42,597 nt of DNA from Eubacteriales bacterium (GCA_030533235.1 JAUNJN010000019.1:1-42597); one strand, 5' to 3'; positions 21,367 to 30,164 are shown, counted from the first letter of the stretch. Notes: generated by a model from the letters alone, not told the origin. Translations and numbers: made by a program.

Positions 21367-22899
21367 TTAGCCTTTGTATCTGTCAGCCCGAATACGCTGC
21401 GCAACAGCAATGACCAAACATAGTACTGCCGCAATCAAAAGCCATGTTGAGAAACTTACATCCTTGATATTAAAGCATCTGACATTAATCCACATCTGAT
21501 TCGCATCCTTGCTTGCTGTCTCATCAAAATACTGCATAATTGCACTGCGTTCTAAAACTTCCTGCGGCGGGTACTGTGCGAAGAGCTGACGTTTTGTCTG
21601 CTCGGCGTCTGCCTCAATTACATAGTTTTCATCCTCATTGTCCTGCGCAAAGAAGAAGCCGACCGGATACGAAACGACATCCTCAGCATCCTCTTCCGCA
21701 CCGTAGCACCAATTCAGATACTCAAATACAGTATCATCCTCACCACCGGATATTACCGATGTATAACCGATATAGTACATATTACGGACTGCATTTTCCG
21801 GCATGGAAACAAAATTGATAAATGCTTCTGCAGCATGCTGCTTCTCGACATCATTTTTGATACCATCCTTTAGCATTACCCAGCCGTCAAACCAGAGATT
21901 GGTACATTCCTTCGGAACTGCATACTCCAGATAAACATCATCTTCCTCAGCCAAATCCATCGCATAAACCGCGTCTCCGGACCACTGGTAGTTCGCAGCA
22001 ATCTTACCGCTTACGATATCCGCTTTTCCGCTATCCGTCTCAAAGGCATATACATTATCCTTCCAATCCTGCAACAGATCCTGTGCTTCTTTTATTGTAT
22101 CCTTGCTCACATCATTCATCTCGATGGCAAGGCGTTCCTGATAGTCCGGCGCATTGATGAAATCATCACTCAAAAGCAAATCATCCTTGCATGCAGCAAC
22201 TGCAGCAAAATAGGAGTCACGAACATTATCCTTAATCGTAATCCGACGATAATAATCCGGATTATTAAATACATTCCAGGTAGATGCATCTTCTTCGGTC
22301 ATTTCCTCCGGATTATACAAAATACCTGTTACGCCCCACATAAATCCGGCTGCATATTCGCTCCATGCGCTACCGTTAATCTCATTTGTCTCAAAAGCTT
22401 CTCGAATAAACGGCGATACCCCTCGAATGTAGTAATTGTTCTCGTTCGTTTCGTCAAAAAATTCCTCGGACAACGGCTGAAGCATATCCTCTGCCATAAG
22501 CTTCATAATCATATATTCAGACGGACATACAAGATCATAGGTGTCCCCGAGCGTCAGCTGATTGTATAAATCCTCGTTTGTTCCAAAGCACGAATACTCA
22601 ATCTCCACGCGCTTTCCATATGTCTCATAATACCAGTTGCAGAAATCATCCATCATCGTCTGCTCGCCAAATATGGATACACCGTTATCAAGCTCAATCA
22701 ACTCCTCTTCATCCCATTCGCCGAGATCAATATACTCCTCCCAGTTACATACACGAAGTGTTATTACATCATCCTTTGCAAGAGCGGTTGTCTGCTTTAC
22801 AAAAGGACTTGCAACAAGCAAAACGAGTAATGTGGCAATCATAATAAGCGCTATTCCACTTGAAATCATGCGCATCATTTTTCTTCTGTTTTGTTTCAT
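21367..22899 (-). CDS. potD: Spermidine/putrescine-binding protein, membrane anchored
   Basis: This 510-residue extracytoplasmic solute-binding protein belongs to the PotD/PotF family (RVCNWEEYIDLG, YDLVCPSEYMIMKL, WSGDAVYAMD, LWFDGWVMLK). It is longer than typical PotD (about 350 residues). There is an N-terminal hydrophobic segment (about 10-35) without a lipobox Cys, and a second hydrophobic helix near the C-terminus (about 480-500, WLLIAAVLCLVIAVA) followed by basic residues. The protein is therefore probably held in the membrane at one or both ends. It is last in potA-potB-potC-potD, with a GGAGG site. Polyamine specificity is inferred from the family and operon. Confidence 0.9.
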   Translation of the reverse strand: MKQNRRKMMRMISSGIALIMIATLLVLLVASPFVKQTTALAKDDVITLRVCNWEEYIDLGEWDEEELIELDNGVSIFGEQTMMDDFCNWYYETYGKRVEIEYSCFGTNEDLYNQLTLGDTYDLVCPSEYMIMKLMAEDMLQPLSEEFFDETNENNYYIRGVSPFIREAFETNEINGSAWSEYAAGFMWGVTGILYNPEEMTEEDASTWNVFNNPDYYRRITIKDNVRDSYFAAVAACKDDLLLSDDFINAPDYQERLAIEMNDVSKDTIKEAQDLLQDWKDNVYAFETDSGKADIVSGKIAANYQWSGDAVYAMDLAEEDDVYLEYAVPKECTNLWFDGWVMLKDGIKNDVEKQHAAEAFINFVSMPENAVRNMYYIGYTSVISGGEDDTVFEYLNWCYGAEEDAEDVVSYPVGFFFAQDNEDENYVIEADAEQTKRQLFAQYPPQEVLERSAIMQYFDETASKDANQMWINVRCFNIKDVSFSTWLLIAAVLCLVIAVAQRIRADRYKG

Positions 22900-22901
22900 C
22901 C

Positions 22902-23708
22902 TTATGCTTCCTCCCTTCTGCGACGATTGACATCGCCCTTTCCGGTCAGATTCATAGCAACTACAACCAGAATTACAATCGCAAATATCACAGTTGAAAG
23001 TGCCCAGAGTGCCGTCTTGATTTCTGTCTGAGACCCCTTTGTCGCATTTACAACGTAGGTACTGATTGTGTCAAAGGTTGCAGGCTTTGTATAGCTTGCA
23101 ATGAAATAATCATCAAGCGAAAGTGTAATCGCAAGTGCAAAACCCGAAACCACACCCGGCATGATCTGTGGCAACACAACCTTACGAAGTGCAAATGCCG
23201 GCTTTGCGCCAAGGTCAAGCGCTGCCTCGTACAAGCTGTTGTCCATCTGCTTAAGCTTTGGTACAACCGAAAGATATACAAACGGTGCAGACAAAACCGT
23301 ATGTCCGACAACAAGCGGAATGTAGCTTTCTTTACTGATATTGAATGTGACGATCAACAAAATACAGATTGAAAAACCGGTTACGACATCGGCGTTTACA
23401 ACCGGCACCTGATTCATGGACCCAATAAAGCTTGCTGCTCCCTTTTTCGAATAAAATGCACCGATTGCTCCAAGCGTACCAAATATCGTAGCCAAAAGTG
23501 CAGACACAAGTGCCAAAACAATCGTACCAAAAATCATGGATTTTAGTTCATCCTTCGTAAACAAGGTCACATAATTCTGCATGGAAAAGCTGTGAATCGG
23601 TCCGATATTCGGTGCATCCGTAAAGCTGTATACAACGAGCATCATAATCGGAAGATACATCACTGCAATCATAATTGTAAGAAATATAATCGGAAATGCT
23701 TTCTTCAT
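22902..23708 (-). CDS. potC: Polyamine ABC transporter permease PotC
   Basis: This 268-residue inner-membrane permease has six predicted helices and the EAA loop (EAALDLGAKPAFALRKVVLPQ) that docks on PotA. It overlaps the potB end by one base in an ATGA-type junction, and its ribosome site AGGAGG lies inside the potB end. It pairs with PotB to form the channel. Confidence 0.93.
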   Translation of the reverse strand: MKKAFPIIFLTIMIAVMYLPIMMLVVYSFTDAPNIGPIHSFSMQNYVTLFTKDELKSMIFGTIVLALVSALLATIFGTLGAIGAFYSKKGAASFIGSMNQVPVVNADVVTGFSICILLIVTFNISKESYIPLVVGHTVLSAPFVYLSVVPKLKQMDNSLYEAALDLGAKPAFALRKVVLPQIMPGVVSGFALAITLSLDDYFIASYTKPATFDTISTYVVNATKGSQTEIKTALWALSTVIFAIVILVVVAMNLTGKGDVNRRRREEA

Positions 23709-24508
23709 CAGAGAATCGCACCTCCTCTCGAGCCTGCGTCTTCCTCCTCATAGCGATTCGTACACAATGTAAAAATCAAAATGATAAGCAACAGAACGAG
23801 TGCAATCATAGAACCGTTGTGCCAATCGTACGCTGAGAAATAGCTGTTAATCAGGCTGCCCATGATATATGTGCTGTTGTACAACATATCAAGTACAACA
23901 TAGTTTGTCATGGATGGCAAAAATACCATAACAACACCACTAATGATACCCGGAACCGAAAGCGGCAATGTAACCTTGAAAAATGTCTGCACCGGAGATG
24001 CACCAAGATCATTTGCAGCCTCCAAAAGACTCACATCAAGCTTTGAAAGCGTCGTATACATCGGAAGTATCATAAACGGAAGGAAATCATAGGTCATGCC
24101 GATGACAGAGTTTAAAAACGGATGAAATGCAAGATTTCCCTCTATCAATGTAAGAATTTCCTTGAGTGCAGTAATACGAAGTGTAAAATTGATCCACATC
24201 GGCATTACTAAAATCATAACAAACACAGCCTTATGACGTATGCTGCTGCGAGCCAAAACATACGCAATCGGGTATGCCAAAAGAAGACATACTACCGTCG
24301 TTACAACGGCAAGCACAAAGCTGTAAAACAATGTTCCGATCGTATTCGGATCGGTAAAAAAGCCTTGTAAATTTGCCATTGTAAATTTGCCCTCTCCGTT
24401 TGTGAAGGCATAATATATGATGATAAACAGCGGTGCAACCACGAAAAGTATGAGAAACAATGCATACGGAATGCCAAGCTGTTTTCTTGAAAAGCGAAGT
24501 GCACGCAT
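23708..24508 (-). CDS. potB: Polyamine ABC transporter permease PotB
   Basis: This 266-residue permease has six predicted helices and the EAA loop (LLEAANDLGASPVQTFFKVTLP). AGGAGG is eight bases before the ATG at 24508 and only two bases before an in-frame GTG at 24514, so I take the ATG. It starts about 33 bases after potA in the same operon. Confidence 0.93.
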   Translation of the reverse strand: MRALRFSRKQLGIPYALFLILFVVAPLFIIIYYAFTNGEGKFTMANLQGFFTDPNTIGTLFYSFVLAVVTTVVCLLLAYPIAYVLARSSIRHKAVFVMILVMPMWINFTLRITALKEILTLIEGNLAFHPFLNSVIGMTYDFLPFMILPMYTTLSKLDVSLLEAANDLGASPVQTFFKVTLPLSVPGIISGVVMVFLPSMTNYVVLDMLYNSTYIMGSLINSYFSAYDWHNGSMIALVLLLIILIFTLCTNRYEEEDAGSRGGAIL

Positions 24509-24541
24509 TTTCACTACCTCCTATCGTAAATGTAATAAGAA

Positions 24542-26002
24542 TTATTTTTTGAGGGAAAGTTCTGCCTTATCCTCCGGAATAATCAGACTGATTCTATCAT
24601 CCATATTCCAAAGATATTCATCATCAACAATGAAATCCTCGTCCATATCAGTTCTTACTACATAACTATAGTGGTCGCCCTTATAAATGAGGTTGATAAT
24701 CTGACCTGCGATCTGTCCTTCCTCGACATCATCACTCATCTTAATGTCTTCAGGCTTAACGGCAAGAATCACCTTCAATGCGTCTGTATCAATTTCATCT
24801 CCGTGTGCATCCGATAATCTTCCATCCTCGGAAAGCTTCGCACCCGGGATAAGCTTTGTCAAATCACAAGGAATTGTACCATCCATAATTTCAAGATAAT
24901 ATTGATTCTTGTCATAAACAACTGCAGATTCCATCTTATTTACCGTCTGTTCTGCAAGCATAATATGAATACCATCCGGCTCAATATCAAGACCCACTCG
25001 GTTGCCAACCTCTGCCGACTTCGTAGACTGAATCACGATCTCGTTTTTACCGGATACTACTGTAATTTCATAATGAACACCCTTAAATACAACCGATGTA
25101 ACTTCACCCTTGATGGCACCTTCTGCCTCAGTCGTAACGATTACATCCTCCGGTCTTACAACCGCATCAATATGTGTTCCCTTAGGCACATCATCTAAGC
25201 ACTCAAACTCCGCACCGCAAAAACGTACCTTTAATTTGTCTGTCATAATACCGTTAAAGATATTGCTCTCGCCGATAAAATCCGCGACGAACGCATTTTT
25301 CGGCTCATTATATATATCCTCCGGAGTACCGATCTGCTGCATCTTACCTTCTGACATAACAACAATCTTGTCAGACATTGTAAGTGCCTCCTCCTGGTCA
25401 TGCGTTACATAAATAAACGTAATTCCGAGCTTCTCGTGCATGCTCTTTAACTCAAGCTGCATCTCTTTACGCATCTTGAGATCAAGTGCACCGAGCGGCT
25501 CATCCAAAAGAAGTATCTCCGGCTCGTTAACAAGGGCTCTGGCTATGGCTATACGCTGCTGCTGACCTCCCGAAAGTGTTGACACTTTTCTGGTCTCAAA
25601 TCCTTCAAGGTCAACCATTTCCAAAACTCGCTTGACTTTTCTTTGAATCTCTGCCTTTGGAAGCTTCTTTAGCTTCAAACCAAATGCAATGTTATCAAAA
25701 ATGTTTAAATGAGGAAATAGCGCATATCGCTGAAATACCGTATTAATCGGTCTTTCATATGCCGGCATCTTACTGATGTCCTCTCCGTTTAATAAAATTT
25801 GTCCTTCTGTAGGAATGTCAAAACCTGCTATCATACGAAGTGTCGTCGTCTTTCCGCAACCGGATGGTCCGAGAAACGTCACGAACTCACCTCTCTTCAC
25901 CTCAAGGTTAAAATTGTCCACCGCAGCGAACCCATCCTCAAAGCGCTTTGTGATAGATTTCAGTTCAATAATGTTTTCGTTTGAACCAGTTTTTCTTTCC
26001 AA
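24542..26002 (-). CDS. potA: Polyamine ABC transporter ATPase PotA, with extended C-terminus
   Basis: This 486-residue ATPase powers polyamine import. It has Walker A GPSGCGKTTT, signature LSGGQQQR and Walker B ILLLDEP in the first 230 residues. Then come TOBE-type beta domains. The usual PotA ends near 350-370 residues. Here an extra section of about 110 residues looks like a second TOBE-like repeat (VKPEDIKMSDDVEEGQIAGQI echoes VRPEDVIVTTEAEGAIKGEV), which may bind a regulator or ligand. The start codon is TTG at 26002, eight bases after AGGAGG. First gene of the pot operon. Confidence 0.93.
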   Translation of the reverse strand: MERKTGSNENIIELKSITKRFEDGFAAVDNFNLEVKRGEFVTFLGPSGCGKTTTLRMIAGFDIPTEGQILLNGEDISKMPAYERPINTVFQRYALFPHLNIFDNIAFGLKLKKLPKAEIQRKVKRVLEMVDLEGFETRKVSTLSGGQQQRIAIARALVNEPEILLLDEPLGALDLKMRKEMQLELKSMHEKLGITFIYVTHDQEEALTMSDKIVVMSEGKMQQIGTPEDIYNEPKNAFVADFIGESNIFNGIMTDKLKVRFCGAEFECLDDVPKGTHIDAVVRPEDVIVTTEAEGAIKGEVTSVVFKGVHYEITVVSGKNEIVIQSTKSAEVGNRVGLDIEPDGIHIMLAEQTVNKMESAVVYDKNQYYLEIMDGTIPCDLTKLIPGAKLSEDGRLSDAHGDEIDTDALKVILAVKPEDIKMSDDVEEGQIAGQIINLIYKGDHYSYVVRTDMDEDFIVDDEYLWNMDDRISLIIPEDKAELSLKK

Positions 26003-26067
26003 TTCCCAATCCTCCTTCTGCCATACTCCAAAGCATGTATTTCATTCTTTCTTTGGTGACATATATT

Positions 26068-26089
26068 TCGCTTTTTTGCAAAAAAGCGA
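26068..26089. repeat. 22-bp perfect palindrome in the potA leader
   Basis: TCGCTTTTTTGCAAAAAAGCGA is perfectly symmetric apart from naming strand. It begins within a few bases of the predicted potA transcription start. It has no T tail in the potA direction, so it could be an operator or a 5' stabilising hairpin. Confidence 0.5.
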
Positions 26090-26096
26090 TAGATGA

Positions 26097-26105
26097 ATTT
26101 TATCA
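26097..26105 (-). promoter_or_regulatory. Probable potA extended -10 promoter
   Basis: On the minus strand TGATAAAAT, an extended -10 element about 95 bases before the TTG start. The -35 region (TATGCA at 17 bases) is poor. Confidence 0.4.
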
Positions 26106-26194
26106 CAATTTTAAATGCATGCATATATGGAATGTTCCATATTTTTCGATGTTTTTTTGTTATTATTCAACAATATTTTTTGCAGCTATTTTAC

Positions 26195-26234
26195 AAAAAA
26201 AGGTTGGTAAACATTCTAATCATATTTACCAACC
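26195..26234 (-). terminator. Intrinsic terminator after the 26258 gene
   Basis: On the minus strand, GGTTGGTAAA pairs with TTTACCAACC, followed by seven T. It separates the small envelope-protein genes from the pot operon. Confidence 0.88.
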
Positions 26235-26257
26235 AATTGCTTCCTTACCATATAATA

Positions 26258-26662
26258 TCAATCAAAAATCGGTGCACTGATTTTAAAGTACATATATCCC
26301 TTTGCACGTTTTCCACGCACGGTTATTACGTAATCTCCATCCGATGGGATTTCGACAAACGTATCCTCCGATGTCACATTGTCCGCGCTGTAAATCGGTT
26401 CCTCGCCCTTTTTTTCAATCTCAACATCCATTTCCCCCTTTTCAATTCCGATTTGAACGGAAAGATACTGTCCCGCACGCATATGCATCGTGTGGGAATC
26501 CTTTGTATGCATGGATGTAAATTCCATATTGTATTCCGTCGGATTCTTAGTTCTGTCACCCTTGTACCATGTCGCCGCCTTCAGCCAAATATCCAAGGCA
26601 AACACCAATACGATAAAAAATCCTGCGATAAACCCAATGATCCACTTTGTCTGCTTCGACAT
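26258..26662 (-). CDS. Single-pass membrane protein of unknown function
   Basis: This 134-residue protein has one hydrophobic N-terminal helix (about 7-25) followed by a beta-rich extracellular part. The tail (MHMRAGQYLSVQIGIEKG, then GDYVITVRGKRAKG) resembles small secreted beta-sandwich domains, but I recognise no family with confidence. It begins five bases after the SCP2-like gene and is probably co-transcribed with it. Confidence 0.7.
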   Translation of the reverse strand: MSKQTKWIIGFIAGFFIVLVFALDIWLKAATWYKGDRTKNPTEYNMEFTSMHTKDSHTMHMRAGQYLSVQIGIEKGEMDVEIEKKGEEPIYSADNVTSEDTFVEIPSDGDYVITVRGKRAKGYMYFKISAPIFD

Positions 26663-26667
26663 ATTTG

Positions 26668-26970
26668 TTACCTTTCCTTCTGTCCGTGTTTATTTGCGAT
26701 TTTGACATTTACCTTCCCTAACAATCCGATCTTGTATGGATTTCCTTCAATCCAGACATTCCCATCCTTACATGCATCCGCATAGGTAATCCTACGCTCC
26801 ATAAGATCACAAAGGGTCTTGGTATCCACACGCACGCACGCATCATGGTTGTAGTAATCATACGGCTCCACGCAAACATGTCGTTCGGGAATCTCGATAT
26901 AAAATGTACCGGCCGCTTCCCCTGTTACATTGACCTGAACAGCAATGTGTTCATACTCATCATATGTCAT
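26668..26970 (-). CDS. Small SCP2-like protein, tentative
   Basis: This is a 100-residue soluble protein. The pattern (VTGEAAGTFYIEI, then VDTKTLCDLMERRITYADACKDGNVWIEGNP split by helices) follows the order of SCP2 sterol-carrier domains: beta sheet, helix, A-x-x-x-G-x-x-x-I-x-G. That suggests lipid binding, but key residues are only loosely kept. The start at 26970 has GGAAGGGGGA six bases upstream; the earlier ATG nine codons up lies before that site. First gene of a two-gene unit. Confidence 0.5.
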   Translation of the reverse strand: MTYDEYEHIAVQVNVTGEAAGTFYIEIPERHVCVEPYDYYNHDACVRVDTKTLCDLMERRITYADACKDGNVWIEGNPYKIGLLGKVNVKIANKHGQKER

Positions 26971-27014
26971 AACAATTCCCCCTTCCCATGCTATCACAGT
27001 ATGTTTGTAAATAC

Positions 27015-27023
27015 ATTATAACA
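27015..27023 (-). promoter_or_regulatory. Extended -10 promoter of the SCP2-like gene
   Basis: On the minus strand TGTTATAAT, a perfect extended -10, about 50 bases before the start codon. Confidence 0.5.
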
Positions 27024-27098
27024 TCTATGTTCCTCATTTCATAGTAAATAATTCTTCACAACGCAATGCTACTCCCGCAATTTTACCATGATCCCATA

Positions 27099-27127
27099 TT
27101 GACCATATCATCACGCTATGCTATGTT
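27099..27127 (+). promoter_or_regulatory. Promoter of the secreted BECR-like gene
   Basis: TTGACC (27099-27104), a 17-base spacer and TATGTT (27122-27127), about 30 bases before the ATG at 27159. Confidence 0.6.
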
Positions 27128-27158
27128 TATGAAAATAACACCACATGGAGGTTCTGTT

Positions 27159-27602
27159 ATGAAACAAATGAAATCCGGTTCCAAGTACAGTATTTTCAGT
27201 TTGATTATCATTGTAGTTGTCGGCTTTTTCGTACAGCTTTCTTCCAATCAATCAGAGGATAAACATCAAGCGACTACAGAGCAGGGAATTATCTCTACGG
27301 AACCCGAGCAAGCAACCGAGACAACTTACACATTTCGCAGTAAGTCCTATTTAGACAGTCACTTCGAGAAGCACGGTGGTGAGTTCGACGACTCCTTCGG
27401 CTACCAGACGGCTGCCGACTATGAAAAAGTAGCGAACCGCGTCATAAATGACCCAAATTCACTCCATAAAATCGAAGCCGAGGATGGTGATGATATCTAC
27501 TACCTCGAAGCCTCCAACGAATTTGTAGTTGTAGCAACGGATGGCTATATCCGAACCTATTTCCGACCGAACGACGGCATCAATTACTATAACCGTCAAT
27601 AG
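27159..27602 (+). CDS. Membrane-anchored BECR-like (ribonuclease toxin fold) protein
   Basis: The protein has 147 residues. A hydrophobic helix (about 11-27) anchors or exports it. A low-complexity acidic/Thr linker (30-56) follows, then a compact domain (57-147). The domain has HFEKHGGEF (68-76), a spaced Y-x-x-x-A-x-x-V helix, EDGDDIYYLEASNEFVVV (108-125) and DGYIRTYFRP (128-137). This order (H-x-x-K-H-G-x-E-F, then NEF, then DGxIRTYF) resembles the Barnase/EndoU/colicin/RelE-like (BECR) nuclease domains at the tips of contact-dependent toxins. Here it is not on a large toxin and no immunity gene is adjacent. The start is set by TGGAGG seven bases before the ATG. It is convergent with the rhomboid gene. 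Fold assignment is from memory of motif patterns. Confidence 0.6.
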   Translation: MKQMKSGSKYSIFSLIIIVVVGFFVQLSSNQSEDKHQATTEQGIISTEPEQATETTYTFRSKSYLDSHFEKHGGEFDDSFGYQTAADYEKVANRVINDPNSLHKIEAEDGDDIYYLEASNEFVVVATDGYIRTYFRPNDGINYYNRQ

Positions 27603-27613
27603 CGATGCCCTTG

Positions 27614-28192
27614 CTAGGCATTTCGTTTTTCTTTGTTATATACAAAACCGGAGATTGCACCGATAATGCCACCCAATACATGGGACAGATTGGAGACATT
27701 ATCATCGACCATAATGCCCTCATACACCTGCTGACCAATGTATATGACTGCAACCAAAATAAATGTAATCGGGATTTCACCCTCCCGAAAGCTTGTAAAC
27801 GAAGACAACAGAATAAACGCAAACACAACCCCGCTGGCTCCGCACAAAGCAACATTTGAAAAGAAGATTGCATTCAAAATTGCCGTGATAACTGCCGTGA
27901 TTGCTATGACCTCGATGAGATTTTTTCCACCGTATTTTTCCTCAAGCAGCGGACCAAGCAGGAGAATGTACGACATATTGCCGATAAAATGTGTCCATCC
28001 GCCGTGTCCGAACACATGCGTAAACATACGCAAATATGTGAGCAAATTTGTCATCGATGCACGATACGTCATAAACAGCTTCATCGTAATCTTTCCATCC
28101 GAAAGTTCTCCAAGCAGCGTCGCAATAAAACAAATCAACGCAAATCCCAAAACTACCGGTGCATTCAATGAAATCTTAAATTTTCCCTTCAT
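27614..28192 (-). CDS. Rhomboid family intramembrane serine protease
   Basis: This is a 192-residue six-helix membrane protein. It has all rhomboid motifs: HFIGN (His and Asn of the oxyanion region), GASGVVFA with the catalytic Ser, and SHVLGG with the catalytic His. It cleaves transmembrane segments; the substrate is unknown. It starts 17 bases after the YolD-like gene with a GGAGGG site and is probably the last gene of a polymerase-YolD-rhomboid unit. The single-pass proteins nearby (26258, 27159) are possible substrates by position only. Confidence 0.9.
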   Translation of the reverse strand: MKGKFKISLNAPVVLGFALICFIATLLGELSDGKITMKLFMTYRASMTNLLTYLRMFTHVFGHGGWTHFIGNMSYILLLGPLLEEKYGGKNLIEVIAITAVITAILNAIFFSNVALCGASGVVFAFILLSSFTSFREGEIPITFILVAVIYIGQQVYEGIMVDDNVSNLSHVLGGIIGAISGFVYNKEKRNA

Positions 28193-28209
28193 ATGTTCCC
28201 TCCATTCAT

Positions 28210-28635
28210 TTAATTTTTTTCTGCAATTTCGATATTTACAATCCGTTCCATAAAAATATGCAATCCATTTGTTAATATTATTTCATGCATTACCATATCA
28301 ACCTTCTTTAACGTTCCGATAATGACCTGATAGGAACCACCCGCCTTACGCACATCCGGTTCAAAGTAGGTGATTTCCACCTGTTTGCCGCGTTCCCCCT
28401 GCTCCATCAATATTTGCAGCTTCTGATTTAACTGTTCCTTTACATCCTCGTCCGGTTCAACCCAAACCGAGGTGTATCTCGCCGTTTCCCAAATCGCCTC
28501 TTCATGACCTGTAAGCGCTGCAAAAGAACCGAACTGCGCCGCCCGGTCATGCATACTCATCCGCACCCGATTTGTCGGGAACGGATAATCTGTTTCTAAT
28601 ATATCTTCATACGGAAACTCTGCCTTCTTTTCCAT
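28210..28635 (-). CDS. YolD-like protein
   Basis: This 141-residue protein has the YolD-family signature near the N-terminus (MSMHDRAAQF.SFAALTGHEEAI) and a C-terminal small beta domain. YolD proteins are encoded beside Y-family polymerases (for example UvrX-type) in many Firmicutes and are thought to be UmuD-like partners in translesion synthesis. Here its ATG overlaps the end of the polymerase gene, which supports coupled translation. Confidence 0.85.
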   Translation of the reverse strand: MEKKAEFPYEDILETDYPFPTNRVRMSMHDRAAQFGSFAALTGHEEAIWETARYTSVWVEPDEDVKEQLNQKLQILMEQGERGKQVEITYFEPDVRKAGGSYQVIIGTLKKVDMVMHEIILTNGLHIFMERIVNIEIAEKN

Positions 28636-30164
28636 TATGCCTTATGCCCTCCGATTTGCTGATTTCTGGAAATCGTCGTTGCGCCCTCTTTCAGGTTCAT
28701 CCCCTTAAGCACCGCATTCTTACCGAATTTTTTTTGCAAATCAAGAATTGCTTTCTGCATATTCTTTTCCTTTACCAAGGACAAATCCTCCGCATTCTTT
28801 TGCTCTGTCGCTTCATACGTGAACAAGTCAAGCTGTTCATAGACGACCTTTTCCTCCGCTTCCTTTTCCGGTATCGTATGGTTTGCGACCACATTGATTC
28901 TTCGCACAAGTAAATGCTCGTCTACGACCTCATCGAACAGCTCCATAACCGCGTCCACAATCAACCTTGTGGACGAGCAATAACGATTCAAATTTTTGCT
29001 TCCGTGTGCATGCTTCGGAACCTTCCGACCGTAACGGTCTATTGTAATTTCTCCCTGATATGCTTTTGCCCGGTTTGCATCCATAAGATTTTCGATATCA
29101 TAACCAACCGTAAGTACCATCTGGTCCGTCACAAGCCCTTTGTCAACCAAATCCAGCACCAGAAGCTCTGTCATCTCCCGTACAATCAGTCGTGCATGCT
29201 CATAGTCATACGGTTCATGCAACACCTGCCCGGTACTAAGACTTTTGTTTTCCGGTTTGTATGCTTTTATATCTGCCAAAGTGCAAGGCTCATAGCCCCA
29301 TGCATGGTCAATCAACAATTCTGCCTGAATGCCAAACAGCTTATACAACAAATCCGGATTATAAAAATCACCTTCTCCGCCAAGTGAGCATCTGCAAATA
29401 TCTCCCATCGTATCAAGTCCGTTTGCGTGAAGCTTTTTTGCTGTTCCCGGTCCGACACGCCAAAAGTCTGTTAGCGGCTTATGGTTCCACAAAAGCTTTC
29501 GATACCGCATCTCGTCAAGCTCTGCGATACGTACCCCATCCGCATCCGGCTCAATATGCTTTGCAACAATATCCATTGCAATCTTACATAAATAAAGATT
29601 GGTTCCGATACCTGCCGTAGCCGTTACCCCGGTTTCCTCTAAAACATCATGTATCATCTTCATCGCAAGCTCATGCGCCGTCATCTTATACGTGTCAAGA
29701 TATGCCGTCGCATCGATGAATACCTCATCTACCGAGTACACATGCATATCCTCCGGTGCAACATAACGCATATAGATATCATAAATCCGGGTACTGTATT
29801 CCATGTAAAGTGCCATTCTTGGCACAGCAACAATATAGTCAACCGCAAGATTCTTATCGTTTTCCAGTTTTAATGCATCGTAGCTTTCTCCTGAAAACTC
29901 ATGTTCCCTGGCAAACTGTTTCCGTAGCGCATTGACTTCCTTTACCTTGGAAACGACCTCAAACAATCTCGCTCTTCCCGGAATACCATGCGCCTTCAGT
30001 GATGGTGACACCGCCAGGCAAATCGTCTTCTCTGTCCGGCTTTTGTCCGCCACTACAAGGTTTGTCGTAAGCGGGTCCAATCCTCGCTCAACACATTCCA
30101 CCGATGCATAAAATGATTTCAAATCAATAGCAATATAGGTCCTATGATTATCTTTTCGATTCAT
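28635..30164 (-). CDS. Y-family DNA polymerase (UmuC/UvrX type)
   Basis: This 509-residue translesion polymerase has AIDLKSFYASVE (about 12-23: catalytic Asp, steric-gate Tyr), and YSVDEVFIDAT (about 143-153: catalytic Asp-Glu). A helix-hairpin-helix region and little-finger domain follow. It is longer than DinB (about 350-420), with an extra C-terminal tail of about 90 residues. The site AGGAAAGGAT precedes the ATG. No LexA/SOS box is evident in the 68 bases upstream. It forms an operon with the YolD-like gene and rhomboid. Confidence 0.9.
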   Translation of the reverse strand: MNRKDNHRTYIAIDLKSFYASVECVERGLDPLTTNLVVADKSRTEKTICLAVSPSLKAHGIPGRARLFEVVSKVKEVNALRKQFAREHEFSGESYDALKLENDKNLAVDYIVAVPRMALYMEYSTRIYDIYMRYVAPEDMHVYSVDEVFIDATAYLDTYKMTAHELAMKMIHDVLEETGVTATAGIGTNLYLCKIAMDIVAKHIEPDADGVRIAELDEMRYRKLLWNHKPLTDFWRVGPGTAKKLHANGLDTMGDICRCSLGGEGDFYNPDLLYKLFGIQAELLIDHAWGYEPCTLADIKAYKPENKSLSTGQVLHEPYDYEHARLIVREMTELLVLDLVDKGLVTDQMVLTVGYDIENLMDANRAKAYQGEITIDRYGRKVPKHAHGSKNLNRYCSSTRLIVDAVMELFDEVVDEHLLVRRINVVANHTIPEKEAEEKVVYEQLDLFTYEATEQKNAEDLSLVKEKNMQKAILDLQKKFGKNAVLKGMNLKEGATTISRNQQIGGHKA

